52,631 nucleotides of DNA from Caecibacteroides pullorum (GCF_019239235.1 NZ_JAAZTS010000023.1:1-52631); one strand, 5' to 3'. Shown: positions 7,887-16,501, numbered from the stretch's first letter. Notes: generated by a model from the letters alone, not told the origin. Made by a program: numbers and translations.

Positions 7887-9169
7887 TGAATATCAAGCGC
7901 AACATCATTTTTGCATTGGAGAGCCGGAAAAAGAACGGTGTGCCAATCGTAGAGAACGTACCCATCCGTATGCGTGTCATCTTTGCCAGCCAACGCATCG
8001 AGTTTACAACGGGCTACCGGATTGACGTAGCCAAATGGGATGCAGATAAGCAGCGGGTAAAGAACGGATGTACCAACAAGCTAAAGCAAAGTGCAGCCGA
8101 AATCAATACGGACTTGCTGAAATACTATGCCGAAATCCAGAATATTTTCAAGGAATTTGAGGTGCAGGAGGTCATGCCAACGACCCAACAGTTGAAGGAA
8201 GCTTTCAACATGAGAATGAAAGACACCAGCGAAGAACAGCCGGAAGAAGCCCCTGTCAGCTTTTGGGAGGTGTTCGATGAGTTTGTAAAAGAGTGCGGTA
8301 ACCAGAATAACTGGACGGCATCCACCTATGAAAAATTTGCAGCAGTGAGGAACCACCTCAAAGAGTTCAAGGAGGATGCAACGTTCAACTATTTCAACGA
8401 GTTTGGATTGAACGAATACGTCAACTTCCTGCGTGACACCAAGGATATGAGAAACAGCACCATCGGCAAGCAAATGGGATTCCTCAAATGGTTCCTGCGC
8501 TGGAGCTTCAAGAAAGGACATCATCAGAACATTGCATACGATACGTTCAAACCGAAACTGAAAACCACCTCGAAAAAAGTAATCTTCCTGACTTGGGATG
8601 AACTGAACAAGCTGAAAGACTACCAGATACCCAAGGATAAGCAATACCTGGAACGTGTGCGTGATGTTTTCCTGTTCTGCTGCTTTACGAGTTTGCGGTA
8701 TTCGGATGTTCGCAATCTGAAAAGAAGCGATGTGAAGTCCGACCACATCGAAATAACCACAGTCAAGACTGCCGACAGCCTGACGATTGAACTGAACAAA
8801 TACAGCAAAGCCATACTGGACAAATACAAGGACATCCATTTCGAGAATTACATGGCTCTGCCCGTCATCAGCAACCAGAAGATGAACGATTACCTGAAAG
8901 AGCTGGGCGAACTGGCAGAAATCAACGAGCCTGTACGGGAAACCTACTACAAGGGAAATGAACGTATTGATGAAGTCACACCCAAATACGCTTTGCTCAG
9001 TACCCATGCAGGAAGAAGGACATTCATCTGCAATGCGCTGGCTCTCGGAATCCCGGCACAGGTGGTCATGAAATGGACGGGACACAGCGACTACAAAGCT
9101 ATGAAACCCTACATTGACATAGCGGATGATATTAAGGCAAATGCCATGAACAAGTTTAATCAACTATAA
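7886..9169 (+). CDS. intN2: Tyrosine recombinase, IntN2-like integrase
   Basis: A 427-residue site-specific recombinase that joins the element to the tRNA-Ser target and, with accessory factors, excises it. It has an N-terminal arm-binding domain (residues about 1-90), a core-binding SAM-like domain (about 110-210) and a catalytic domain with Arg271 (TSLRYSD), His374-x-x-Arg377 (HAGRR), His400 (GHSDY) and Tyr409 (MKPYIDI). I chose the ATG at 7886; the frame stays open 14 codons upstream through the repeated TTGGGTGTA sites, which are more likely regulatory DNA. The gene name rests on the target site and cargo, not on an alignment. Confidence 0.92.
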   Translation: MNIKRNIIFALESRKKNGVPIVENVPIRMRVIFASQRIEFTTGYRIDVAKWDADKQRVKNGCTNKLKQSAAEINTDLLKYYAEIQNIFKEFEVQEVMPTTQQLKEAFNMRMKDTSEEQPEEAPVSFWEVFDEFVKECGNQNNWTASTYEKFAAVRNHLKEFKEDATFNYFNEFGLNEYVNFLRDTKDMRNSTIGKQMGFLKWFLRWSFKKGHHQNIAYDTFKPKLKTTSKKVIFLTWDELNKLKDYQIPKDKQYLERVRDVFLFCCFTSLRYSDVRNLKRSDVKSDHIEITTVKTADSLTIELNKYSKAILDKYKDIHFENYMALPVISNQKMNDYLKELGELAEINEPVRETYYKGNERIDEVTPKYALLSTHAGRRTFICNALALGIPAQVVMKWTGHSDYKAMKPYIDIADDIKANAMNKFNQL

Positions 9170-9182
9170 AAGTATCAAACAG

Positions 9183-9213
9183 TTTCATAGATAGTTACCA
9201 ATGACTATATTTG
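9183..9213 (+). promoter_or_regulatory. Promoter of the YhcG-like gene
   Basis: TTTC at 9183-9186, 19 bp, TATATTTG at 9206-9213, which is close to the Bacteroides consensus. It gives a leader of about 12-15 nt. Confidence 0.65.
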
Positions 9214-9232
9214 TAGAAATTATCATCACAAT

Positions 9233-10528
9233 ATGAGCAACAAGGAATCCAACATAGAGAAAACGAATTTTGATGCATTCATACAAGCGGTCGGTTCGGA
9301 AATAGAACAGGCACAAGTAAGGCTGATTGTTGCAGCCAATGCACAAATGCTGTTCCATTACTGGAAGATAGGCAATTACATCCTTTATCACCAGCAGCTG
9401 CACGGATGGGGAAGCAAAATCATCAAGCAGTTGGCAAAGGCTATCCGACTGCATTACCCTGAAAAGAAAGGCTATTCGGAACGTAACCTTACCTATATGT
9501 GCCAGTTTGCAAAAGCATATCCTTTAAGAGCGTTGCAAAGTTTCATAGAAACAGATGCAAGCCTGTCTGTCCCAACCATACAGAGTGTGACCAATGAAGT
9601 ATTAAAACTGAATGACAAGCAATTTACGCAGGAACTTACTGCGCAAATGCAATCGATTGATTGTCAATCATTAGCAATTACGCAGGAAGTTCCTGCGCAA
9701 TTTGAAGATGTGGGAAAAACCGTGTCTGCCATTTACAGGATGGGAATCAGGGAAATAGAAGAAGTTTTCTTGACCTCTCCTATAGCCAAAATAAACTGGA
9801 CAAGCCAAATGACTATACTTGACAGTTCGCTACCTTTAGGTCTAAGCTACTGGTACATGAAGCAGTCTGTGGAAATGGGATGGAGCAGCAATGTATTGAA
9901 AATGCAAATTGACAGTGATTTGTATAGCCGACAAATCAGCAACAACAAGGTAAACAATTTCACGACCACACTTCCGGCTCCACAAAGCGACCTTGCCAAT
10001 TACCTACTCAAAGACCCGTACATCTTTGATTTGGCAGGAGCCAAAGAAAAAGCAGACGAAAGGGATATTGAAGAACAGCTGGTGAAACACGTTACCCGCT
10101 ACCTGTTGGAAATGGGCAACGGTTTTGCCTTCGTTGCCCGGCAGAAGCACTTCCAAGTCGGAAACAGCGATTTCTTTGCCGACCTGATTCTATATTCCAT
10201 TCCGTTGCACGCATATATCGTGGTAGAATTAAAGGCTACCCCATTCAAACCGGAGTATGCAGGACAACTGAACTTCTACATCAATGTGGTGGATGATAAA
10301 CTGAGGGGAGAGAATGACAACAAGACTATCGGGTTGTTGCTATGCAAGGGAAAAGACGAAGTTGTGGCACAATACGCATTGACAGGCTATGACCAGCCCA
10401 TCGGCATCAGCGATTACCAATTGAGCAAAGCGATTCCCGAGAAACTGAAATCAGCGTTGCCCAGCGTGGAAGAAGTGGAAGAAGAACTGGCCTCTTTCCT
10501 TGACAAAGACAATAACACTCAAAAATAG
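9233..10528 (+). CDS. YhcG-type PDDEXK nuclease (DUF1016)
   Basis: A 431-residue protein. The N-terminal DUF1016 domain (residues about 10-210) has the pattern FHYWKIGNYI, GYSERNLTYMCQFAKAYP and LSYWYMKQS. A C-terminal PDDEXK domain has Asp317 (SDFFADLILY) and Glu332-x-Lys334 (VVELKATPF), so catalytic residues are present. YhcG-like proteins are common in accessory islands; their role is not settled, and a part in DNA processing or defence is inferred. Between the domains (residues about 131-155) lies an insertion made of two palindromic DNA repeats. It has its own promoter and is 8 bp ahead of the next gene, so the two look like element cargo. Confidence 0.85.
   Translation: MSNKESNIEKTNFDAFIQAVGSEIEQAQVRLIVAANAQMLFHYWKIGNYILYHQQLHGWGSKIIKQLAKAIRLHYPEKKGYSERNLTYMCQFAKAYPLRALQSFIETDASLSVPTIQSVTNEVLKLNDKQFTQELTAQMQSIDCQSLAITQEVPAQFEDVGKTVSAIYRMGIREIEEVFLTSPIAKINWTSQMTILDSSLPLGLSYWYMKQSVEMGWSSNVLKMQIDSDLYSRQISNNKVNNFTTTLPAPQSDLANYLLKDPYIFDLAGAKEKADERDIEEQLVKHVTRYLLEMGNGFAFVARQKHFQVGNSDFFADLILYSIPLHAYIVVELKATPFKPEYAGQLNFYINVVDDKLRGENDNKTIGLLLCKGKDEVVAQYALTGYDQPIGISDYQLSKAIPEKLKSALPSVEEVEEELASFLDKDNNTQK
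9621..9702. repeat. Paired palindromes inside the YhcG-like coding sequence
   Basis: CGCAGGAACTTACTGCG (9627-9643) and CGCAGGAAGTTCCTGCG (9681-9697) are near-perfect palindromes 54 bp apart, in the same frame (18 codons). Flanking bases (ATTACGC and GCGCAA) are also shared. Confidence 0.7.
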
Positions 10529-10536
10529 TTGCGTCC

Positions 10537-11580
10537 ATGAAAGATGTAATTACAACGCTGATTCCCCGATACGGAGAATTGAACAGAATATATAAAGACT
10601 GGTTTGATAATAAAGGTTTCTCTTTTGAAAAGCAGAAATTCATTACCAAGTTCTATCTGGACTACAATGATGTAACGGTTCTTGAAACAGCCATTCTTGA
10701 ACTGGTGTTTCATCTTCCACAGGAGCAATACACACTGATTCTGAATAGCCTGAAAAAGGAAGTATGCGAAAACATAAGTTATTACAAGAAAGGATGTATG
10801 CCGGATGAACAGACCGTTTACAATATCTGCTTCCGAGTTTCAGAAATCTATAAAGAAGCCATAGAAGAACAGCAATACAAGACGACCAAGCTCCATGCTC
10901 CGCTAAACGAAGCATACCACCGATACGATTCCATAGGTTATCGGGAACACACTGCAGAGGATGAAAAGCGTGCGGAAATGGAATATGAACGGTGCAAAGA
11001 TGAATACGAGGAGAAAAAAAACAAGCTGACCGAACTCTACGATCTGCAAAAACAGACCAGAGAGAAAGCCCTGCAATATGCAAAAAGCCGTTTCAATGAA
11101 ATCTATCGGCTGGGCTGCCACCTCAAAGAGACATTGGCGAAATATGTATTTGATGAAACAAACGAGCCGGAAGAGCCAGCCGAACAAGAACCAAATGCCC
11201 CCAACATACAGGAAGAAGTGCTGGGAACGAAACAGACTGAGTATTTCAATATGGAACTGCTTTCGCTCATTCATGTAACCTGCGTGGGAGAACAGTTCGA
11301 GAATATTTCCGAACATGATTTCTATACCTGCATGAACCTGCTACCAAGCGACACCAAACCCCAAATCAGACCGAGAGAAAAAATACGTACCTGCTATCTG
11401 ATATTCCTGATGAGCGAAAAACTGCCCAAACAGGACAGGGAGAATTGGAAGAGGAATATCCTGAAAATATTGGATATTGAGGAAAGCTACTACAAGTCAA
11501 AGTACAAAGAGCCTGTTTCCGATTTCCCCAGTGACAGCAACCGGAAATTTGCCAAAGAAATGGATGGTATATTCCGATAA
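10537..11580 (+). CDS. Unknown protein with central coiled coil, element cargo
   Basis: A 347-residue soluble protein of no recognised family. Residues about 135-180 are a charged coiled coil (AEDEKRAEMEYERCKDEY), followed by an acidic Pro-Glu linker (about 200-220) and a C-terminal region with PREKIRTCYLIFLMSEKLP. Its start is 8 bp after the YhcG-like gene, and a terminator follows, so the pair forms one transcript between the integrase and the excision/replication genes. The position resembles the unassigned genes next to the integrase in other NBU elements. A role in excision control or as cargo is inference. Confidence 0.6.
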   Translation: MKDVITTLIPRYGELNRIYKDWFDNKGFSFEKQKFITKFYLDYNDVTVLETAILELVFHLPQEQYTLILNSLKKEVCENISYYKKGCMPDEQTVYNICFRVSEIYKEAIEEQQYKTTKLHAPLNEAYHRYDSIGYREHTAEDEKRAEMEYERCKDEYEEKKNKLTELYDLQKQTREKALQYAKSRFNEIYRLGCHLKETLAKYVFDETNEPEEPAEQEPNAPNIQEEVLGTKQTEYFNMELLSLIHVTCVGEQFENISEHDFYTCMNLLPSDTKPQIRPREKIRTCYLIFLMSEKLPKQDRENWKRNILKILDIEESYYKSKYKEPVSDFPSDSNRKFAKEMDGIFR

Positions 11581-11618
11581 TCTGTGATATGCCCTGACAT
11601 TTTACGAAACAACCACTT

Positions 11619-11655
11619 TTACCACTCAAATTAAATTTTTGAGTGGTATTTTTAT
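11619..11655 (+). terminator. Rho-independent terminator
   Basis: ACCACTCAAA (11621-11630) pairs with TTTGAGTGGT (11638-11647), followed by ATTTTTATT. It ends the YhcG-cargo operon. Confidence 0.85.
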
Positions 11656-11727
11656 TATCTGATATTCAGATAAATAACAAGATATTCCATTTATATCAAC
11701 CACATCCTTACCACTTACAACCCTACC

Positions 11728-11735
11728 TAATTTTG
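11728..11735 (+). promoter_or_regulatory. -7 element for the DUF3853 operon
   Basis: TAATTTTG fits TAnnTTTG. The leader of about 65 nt contains a CAGCC/GGCTG hairpin, and CATCGTTC (11737-11744) near the transcript start is mirrored by GAACGATG (11799-11806) at the start codon. Confidence 0.5.
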
Positions 11736-11804
11736 CATCGTTCGAGAACAGAGATAACAGCCAGTGCGCAGGGCTGATTGTTAAACGACTAAATAGATTG
11801 AACG

Positions 11805-12113
11805 ATGAAAAATCTTCAAGAATTATTATCAAAACCCGTCTGGCAGATGACAGGTGAAGAGTTCATATTCCTAAGTAAGCACGCTTCCCGTCAAACGGAA
11901 ACGCAGCCACAGCCCATTACAGACACAGAAAGAAAATATGTGTACGGAATACTGGGCATAGCCAAACTGTTCGGGTGCAGCCTACCCACCGCCAACCGTA
12001 TCAAGAAAAGCGGAAAGATTGACAAGGCAATCACTCAGATAGGACGTAAGATTATCGTGGATGTTGAGCTTGCCCTTGAACTGGCTGGAAAGAAAACAGG
12101 AGGACGGAAATAA
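11805..12113 (+). CDS. DUF3853 family DNA-binding protein (excisionase-like)
   Basis: A 102-residue protein with a C-terminal helix-turn-helix of the excisionase/MerR-like kind (YGILGIAKLFGCSLPTANRIKKSGKI, residues about 47-72) and a wing-like IGRKIIVDVELAL. DUF3853 proteins occur beside integrases and replication genes in Bacteroidales elements. In NBU1 a small protein at this position takes part in excision, so an Xis-like or replication-control role is likely but inferred. It is 8 bp from the next gene and likely cotranscribed with it. Confidence 0.75.
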   Translation: MKNLQELLSKPVWQMTGEEFIFLSKHASRQTETQPQPITDTERKYVYGILGIAKLFGCSLPTANRIKKSGKIDKAITQIGRKIIVDVELALELAGKKTGGRK

Positions 12114-12121
12114 CGGGAGGC

Positions 12122-13204
12122 ATGGCTATGGACTATATGAAAGAGACTAAGGAAATATCGGCTGAAGAAGCCATAATCCTTTGGCAAGCCTCACGTTTGA
12201 GCCTGTCGAAAAGTTATGAGAAAGCACCTGAAATCCTTAAAGTACATGATTCTGTCATTGGGACATTGGGTAATTTCAGCGCATCCATCGGCAAAGCCAA
12301 AAGTAAAAAAACGTTCAATGTATCGGCTATCGTAGCCGCTGCATTGAAGAACGGCACAGTGCTGCGGTATGTGGCTGAACTGCCTGAAGATAAGCGGAAA
12401 GTGCTTTATGTTGATACAGAGCAAAGCCCTTACCATTGTCTGAAAGTCATGACGCGCATTTTGCGAATGGCTGGTTTGCCAGATGATAGGGACAATGAGA
12501 ATCTTGAATTTCTTGCCTTAAGAAAATACACGCCTGAGCAGCGTATCAGGATTGTGGAACAGGCTATTTACAATACACCCGAAATCGGTCTTGTAATTAT
12601 AGACGGCATACGGGATATGGTGTATGACATCAACAGCCCCAGTGAATCAACACGCATCATATCCAAGCTGATGCAGTGGACGGACGACAGGCAGATACAT
12701 ATCCATACGATACTGCATCAGAACAAAGGGGATGAGAACGCAAGAGGGCACATTGGTACGGAGTTGAACAACAAGGCGGAAACCGTATTGCAGGTAGAAA
12801 AGGACAAGGGCAACGGTGACATCAGCCATGTTTCAGCCATTCACATCCGGGCAATGGACTTTGAGCCTTTCGCATTCCGTATCAACGACAAAGCCCTTCC
12901 CGAACTCATTGAGGGATACAAACCTGAAACAAAGAAGCCGGGAAGACCCGAAGAAGAGAAGTTCGACCCTTACAGGCATATCACCGAGCAGCAGCACCGT
13001 ATCGCATTGGAAGCCGTTTTCGGGCTGAAAGAGGAATACGGCTACAAGGAACTGGAAGATGCCTTAATCAAGACCTATATGTCAGTGGGTGTAAAGCTGA
13101 ACCATAAAAAGGCGGTATCGCTCATCACCATGCTCCGCAACAAACGGATGATAGTGCAGGAGACAGGCAGAAAATACACATTCATGCCTGACTTCCACTA
13201 TTAG
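12122..13204 (+). CDS. RepA-like AAA/RecA-fold ATPase
   Basis: A 360-residue protein with a RecA-type ATPase core. There is an unusual Walker A-like segment (IGKAKSKKT, residues about 58-66), a strand with VLYVDTEQS, a Walker B-like LVIIDGIRDM (about 158-167) and a sensor-like HTILHQNKGDENARGHIGTELNNKAETV. The C-terminal 90 residues look like a winged helix. This is the architecture of RepA-type hexameric helicases and of the ATPases that sit before primase genes in NBU and CTn elements. It probably unwinds or loads at an element origin. Start 12122 fits the 8-bp gap; the ATG at 12128 is possible. Confidence 0.78.
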   Translation: MAMDYMKETKEISAEEAIILWQASRLSLSKSYEKAPEILKVHDSVIGTLGNFSASIGKAKSKKTFNVSAIVAAALKNGTVLRYVAELPEDKRKVLYVDTEQSPYHCLKVMTRILRMAGLPDDRDNENLEFLALRKYTPEQRIRIVEQAIYNTPEIGLVIIDGIRDMVYDINSPSESTRIISKLMQWTDDRQIHIHTILHQNKGDENARGHIGTELNNKAETVLQVEKDKGNGDISHVSAIHIRAMDFEPFAFRINDKALPELIEGYKPETKKPGRPEEEKFDPYRHITEQQHRIALEAVFGLKEEYGYKELEDALIKTYMSVGVKLNHKKAVSLITMLRNKRMIVQETGRKYTFMPDFHY

Positions 13205-13368
13205 CCCATTTCCCTGCAATCACTTCACTTTATTCTCGGGGTGTATATATTAGGAATATAGTGAAGTGCTTGGGGAATGGGACTAAATCACTTCACTTTA
13301 TTACCGTATCCTATATATACGAGAATTTAGTGAAGTGATTATAGACCGTACTTCCTAAAAAGGTACGG
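13204..13368. other. Inverted-repeat cluster, candidate replication origin
   Basis: CACTTCACT occurs at 13221-13229 and 13289-13297, and its complement AGTGAAGTG at 13260-13268 and 13329-13337. This makes two arrays of equal design, about 68 bp apart, each enclosing an AT-rich TATATA segment. The first is enclosed by CCCATTTCCC/GGGGAATGGG. A CCGTAC/GTACGG hairpin follows at about 13346-13368. Its place between a RepA-like gene and a primase gene suggests an origin of replication. It could instead be an operator or attenuator for the primase. Confidence 0.5.
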
Positions 13369-13416
13369 GCAAAAAGAAAAATAAACCAATTCACCAACTA
13401 CTAAAACAATCATTTT

Positions 13417-14373
13417 ATGGATATACAGACAGCCAAGCAAATCAGAATAGCGGATTATCTGCATAGTTTAGGATATTCTCCCGTCAAGCAACAAGGTGTC
13501 AATCTGTGGTATAAATCACCGTTAAGGGAAGAAGCCGAAGCCTCGTTCAAGGTAAATACCGAACGTGAACAATGGTATGACTTCGGTTTGGGTAAAGGTG
13601 GTGGTATCATAGAACTGGCTGCACACCTGTACGCTACCGACCATGTACCTTACATCTTGAAACGGATAGCAGAGCAGACACCGCACGTGCGCCCGGTATC
13701 TTTCTCTTTTGGAAAGCAAAACTCTTCCGAGCCGAGCTTCCAACAGTTGGAGATTGTTCCGCTGTCATCTACTGCCCTGCTTGCCTACTTACAAGGTAGA
13801 GGAATTAACATAAAACTGGCGAAAAGAGAATGTAGTGAAGCACGTTTCACTCACAACGGCAAGCGGTACTTTGCCATCGCCTTTCCCAATGGTTCGTGTG
13901 GATATGAAATCCGCAACCGCTATTTCAAGGGCTGCATCGCCCCAAAGGAAATCTCCCACATCAGGCAGTCGGGAAAAGCGAGGAATACCTGTTATGTGTT
14001 CGAGGGATTTATGGACTACCTCTCCTTTTTGACATTGAGACAAGAGAGCTGCCCAAATTATCCGGAATTGGACGGGCAGGACTACATTGTATTGAACTCC
14101 GTATCGAATGTAAACAAGGCTCTCTATCCGTTGGGCAATTACGAACGCATCCACTGCTTTTTCGACAACGACCATGCAGGACTGGAAGCACTCCGGCAAA
14201 TCCGCATGGAATACGGCAGAGAGCGGTACCTCCGGGACGCTTCGCAGATTTACAGAGGATGCAAGGACTTGAACGAATACTTACAGAAACAGATTGAAAG
14301 AAAAAGGCAGCTCCAGTCCGCCAAAGGGGTGCGCAGCCAATCACCGGAAAAGAAGAACGGCTTCCAGTTATAG
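13417..14373 (+). CDS. Toprim-domain primase, PrmN1-like
   Basis: A 318-residue protein with a degenerate CHC2-like N-terminus (residues about 5-75: YKSPLREEAEASFKV, WYDFGLGKGGGIIELA, with no zinc-binding cysteines) and a Toprim domain. The catalytic glutamate is Glu196 (FEGFMDYLSF), and the DxD-type motif is Asp250-x-Asp252 (FDNDHAG). Such primases prime single-stranded element DNA after transfer or at an element origin; the NBU1 homologue is also needed for excision. It is preceded by the inverted-repeat cluster and followed by the oriT-like region. The tail from about residue 290 is basic. Confidence 0.85.
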   Translation: MDIQTAKQIRIADYLHSLGYSPVKQQGVNLWYKSPLREEAEASFKVNTEREQWYDFGLGKGGGIIELAAHLYATDHVPYILKRIAEQTPHVRPVSFSFGKQNSSEPSFQQLEIVPLSSTALLAYLQGRGINIKLAKRECSEARFTHNGKRYFAIAFPNGSCGYEIRNRYFKGCIAPKEISHIRQSGKARNTCYVFEGFMDYLSFLTLRQESCPNYPELDGQDYIVLNSVSNVNKALYPLGNYERIHCFFDNDHAGLEALRQIRMEYGRERYLRDASQIYRGCKDLNEYLQKQIERKRQLQSAKGVRSQSPEKKNGFQL

Positions 14374-14534
14374 CCCACTATAACTACACGCTTCGCTTTC
14401 GTAGTTGTGGGCTCTCCCGAGGGGATTAGGGCTTTGCCCTAATGACCCACTCAGGGCGTTTCACCCCTGAGAACCCCGAGCAAAGAGTGACCCTCTCTTT
14501 GCAATCTCCGCTTATGGGTTACCCCTAAGAACCC
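14372..14534. other. oriT-like hairpin cluster
   Basis: Four strong hairpins in 130 bp: AGCCCAC/GTGGGCT enclosing AACTAC/GTAGTT (14372-14413), ATTAGGGC/GCCCTAAT (14425-14443), CTCAGGG/CCCTGAG (14450-14471) and GCAAAGAG/CTCTTTGC (14480-14502), then a weaker GGGTT/AACCC. Lying directly upstream of the relaxase gene, this is the expected place of the transfer origin in NBU elements. The nick site cannot be called by eye. Confidence 0.6.
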
Positions 14535-14584
14535 CTCTGCGAAAGCGAGCAAAGTAAATCAATTGTAAACAAAGGAAAGAAGCT

Positions 14585-15988
14585 ATGGCAACAAAATCAA
14601 GCATACATATCAAGCCTTGCAACATCGCATCGAGCGAGGCACACAACCGAAGGACTGCCGAGTATATGCGTAATATCGGGGAGTCCAGAATCTATGTCGT
14701 TCCCGAACTTTCCACCGATAACGAACAGTGGATAAATCCCGACTTCGGCACTCCCGAACTGCGAACTCATTATGACAATATCAAGCAAATGGTCAAGGAA
14801 AAGACCGGACGTGCCATGCAGGAAAAGGAAAGGGAACGCAAGGGAAAGAATGGAAAGATTATCAAGGTGGCGGGATGCTCACCCATCCGTGAAGGAGTAT
14901 TGCTTATCAGACCGGACACCACACTGGCTGATGTACGCAAATTCGGTGAAGAGTGCCAAAGACGCTGGGGCATCACTCCGCTACAGATTTTCCTGCATAA
15001 AGACGAAGGGCATTGGCTGAACGGTCAGCCGGAAGCAGAAGACAAGGAGAGCTTCCAAGTCGGTAACAGATGGTTCAAACCAAATTATCATGCTCATGTC
15101 GTATTCGACTGGATGAACCATGAAACTGGAAAGAGCCGAAAGCTCAATGACGAGGATATGGCAACCATGCAGACCCTTGCTTCCGATATTCTCCTGATGG
15201 AACGTGGACAGGCAAAAGCTGTCACAGGTAAAGAGCATCTGGAACGAAATGATTTCATCATTGAGAAGCAGAAAGCCGAACTGCAACGTATAGAGGAAAC
15301 CAAGCGACACAAGGAACAACAAGTAAGCCTTGCCGAACAGGAACTCAAACAGGTAAAAGCAGAGATACGCACGGACAAACTAAAGAAAACAGCCACCAAT
15401 GCTGCTACCGCCATAGCAAGCGGTGTAGGTTCTCTTTTCGGAAGCGGTAAGCTGAAAGAACTGGAACATCACATCGAGCAGCTACATCAGGAAATTACCA
15501 AACGGGACAAAGCTACTGATGAATTAAAAATTCAGATACAACAAATACAGGAACAGCATAGCAGACAAATTCGTAATCTTCAAAGAATACATAATCAAGA
15601 ACTTGAAGCCAAAGACAAGGAAATATCACGATTGAGCACCTTGCTTGAAAAAGCCCACAAATGGTTTCCCATGTTCAAAGAGATGTTGAGAATGGAAAAA
15701 TTATGCGCTGTTATCGGGTTTACCAAAGACATGATAGAAAACCTCTTGACAAAGAAAGAATCCATACAATGTAGTGGCAAAATTTATTCCGAAGAACACA
15801 GGTGGAAATTTGACATCAAGAATGATATTTTTAGGGTTGAGAAACATCCGATGGATAGTGGTAAGCTTATGCTGACCATAAACCGACAACCCATAGTACA
15901 ATGGTTTAAGGAACAATGGGAAAAGTTACAGCAGAATCTACGTAACTCGGTGCAGAGAGAGCAAAAATCCAGAGGATTTAGAATATAG
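14585..15988 (+). CDS. mobN2: MOBV-type relaxase (Mob/Pre family), MobN2-like
   Basis: A 467-residue relaxase that nicks oriT and leads the DNA strand into the mating channel of a helper element. The N-terminal catalytic half has SSIHIKPCN, an HKDEGHW segment (residues about 138-144) and the HxH metal motif in NYHAHVVFDW (about 167-176), all typical of Pre/Mob proteins. Residues about 225-350 form a long coiled coil with many Gln, Glu and Lys. The C-terminus is variable. It lies just after the hairpin cluster. The element has no coupling protein or type IV secretion genes. Confidence 0.88.
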   Translation: MATKSSIHIKPCNIASSEAHNRRTAEYMRNIGESRIYVVPELSTDNEQWINPDFGTPELRTHYDNIKQMVKEKTGRAMQEKERERKGKNGKIIKVAGCSPIREGVLLIRPDTTLADVRKFGEECQRRWGITPLQIFLHKDEGHWLNGQPEAEDKESFQVGNRWFKPNYHAHVVFDWMNHETGKSRKLNDEDMATMQTLASDILLMERGQAKAVTGKEHLERNDFIIEKQKAELQRIEETKRHKEQQVSLAEQELKQVKAEIRTDKLKKTATNAATAIASGVGSLFGSGKLKELEHHIEQLHQEITKRDKATDELKIQIQQIQEQHSRQIRNLQRIHNQELEAKDKEISRLSTLLEKAHKWFPMFKEMLRMEKLCAVIGFTKDMIENLLTKKESIQCSGKIYSEEHRWKFDIKNDIFRVEKHPMDSGKLMLTINRQPIVQWFKEQWEKLQQNLRNSVQREQKSRGFRI

Positions 15989-16076
15989 AATAGCCTATTA
16001 TTAATAAAATCAAGTATCTATGCATCCAAACAGATTGTTTTTATTACAGAATCAAAATCCTAAGAATTTATAAAAA

Positions 16077-16430
16077 ATGAAGCCTAAAGAAGTTTTGGAA
16101 AAATGGATAGATTGCTTTAACAAAGCAGATGCTTATCATATAGCAGAGCTGTATGCTACTAATGCAGTAAATCATCAAGTCGCAAACGAACCAATAATAG
16201 GTAAAGAATCAATCTACAAAATGTTTGTGAATGAATTTGCCACTGCTAAAATGGTTTGTATGGTGGAAAATATTTTTGAAGATGGCGAATGGGCTATCAT
16301 GGAATGGAAAGACTCTCTTGGACTTCGTGGATGCGGATTTTTTCATGTAAAAGATAACAAAATCGTCTTTCAAAGAGGGTATTGGGATAAACTTTCATTC
16401 TTGAAGCAACACAATCTTCCAATTGAATAA
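16077..16430 (+). CDS. NTF2-like (SnoaL-fold) protein
   Basis: A 117-residue protein with the alpha+beta cone fold pattern of the nuclear transport factor 2-like superfamily: an N-terminal helix (VLEKWIDCFNKADAYHIAELY), then N-HQVANEPIIGKESI, and strands ending GCGFFHVKDNKIVFQRGYWD. These proteins bind or isomerise small molecules; no specific activity can be given. It is a passenger between the relaxase and the resistance module, on the opposite strand to the latter. It ends at a strong hairpin. Confidence 0.75.
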   Translation: MKPKEVLEKWIDCFNKADAYHIAELYATNAVNHQVANEPIIGKESIYKMFVNEFATAKMVCMVENIFEDGEWAIMEWKDSLGLRGCGFFHVKDNKIVFQRGYWDKLSFLKQHNLPIE

Positions 16431-16442
16431 GTACTATCAGAA

Positions 16443-16476
16443 TACGGACTGGGAAATTGAAATACCCAGTCCGAGT
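16443..16476. terminator. Hairpin between converging NTF2-like and GNAT genes
   Basis: CGGACTGGG (16445-16453) pairs with CCCAGTCCG (16465-16473). There is no T-run; it probably serves both directions. Confidence 0.65.
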
Positions 16477-16501
16477 TATATAATGAATTTTACTTGTTAA
16501 A

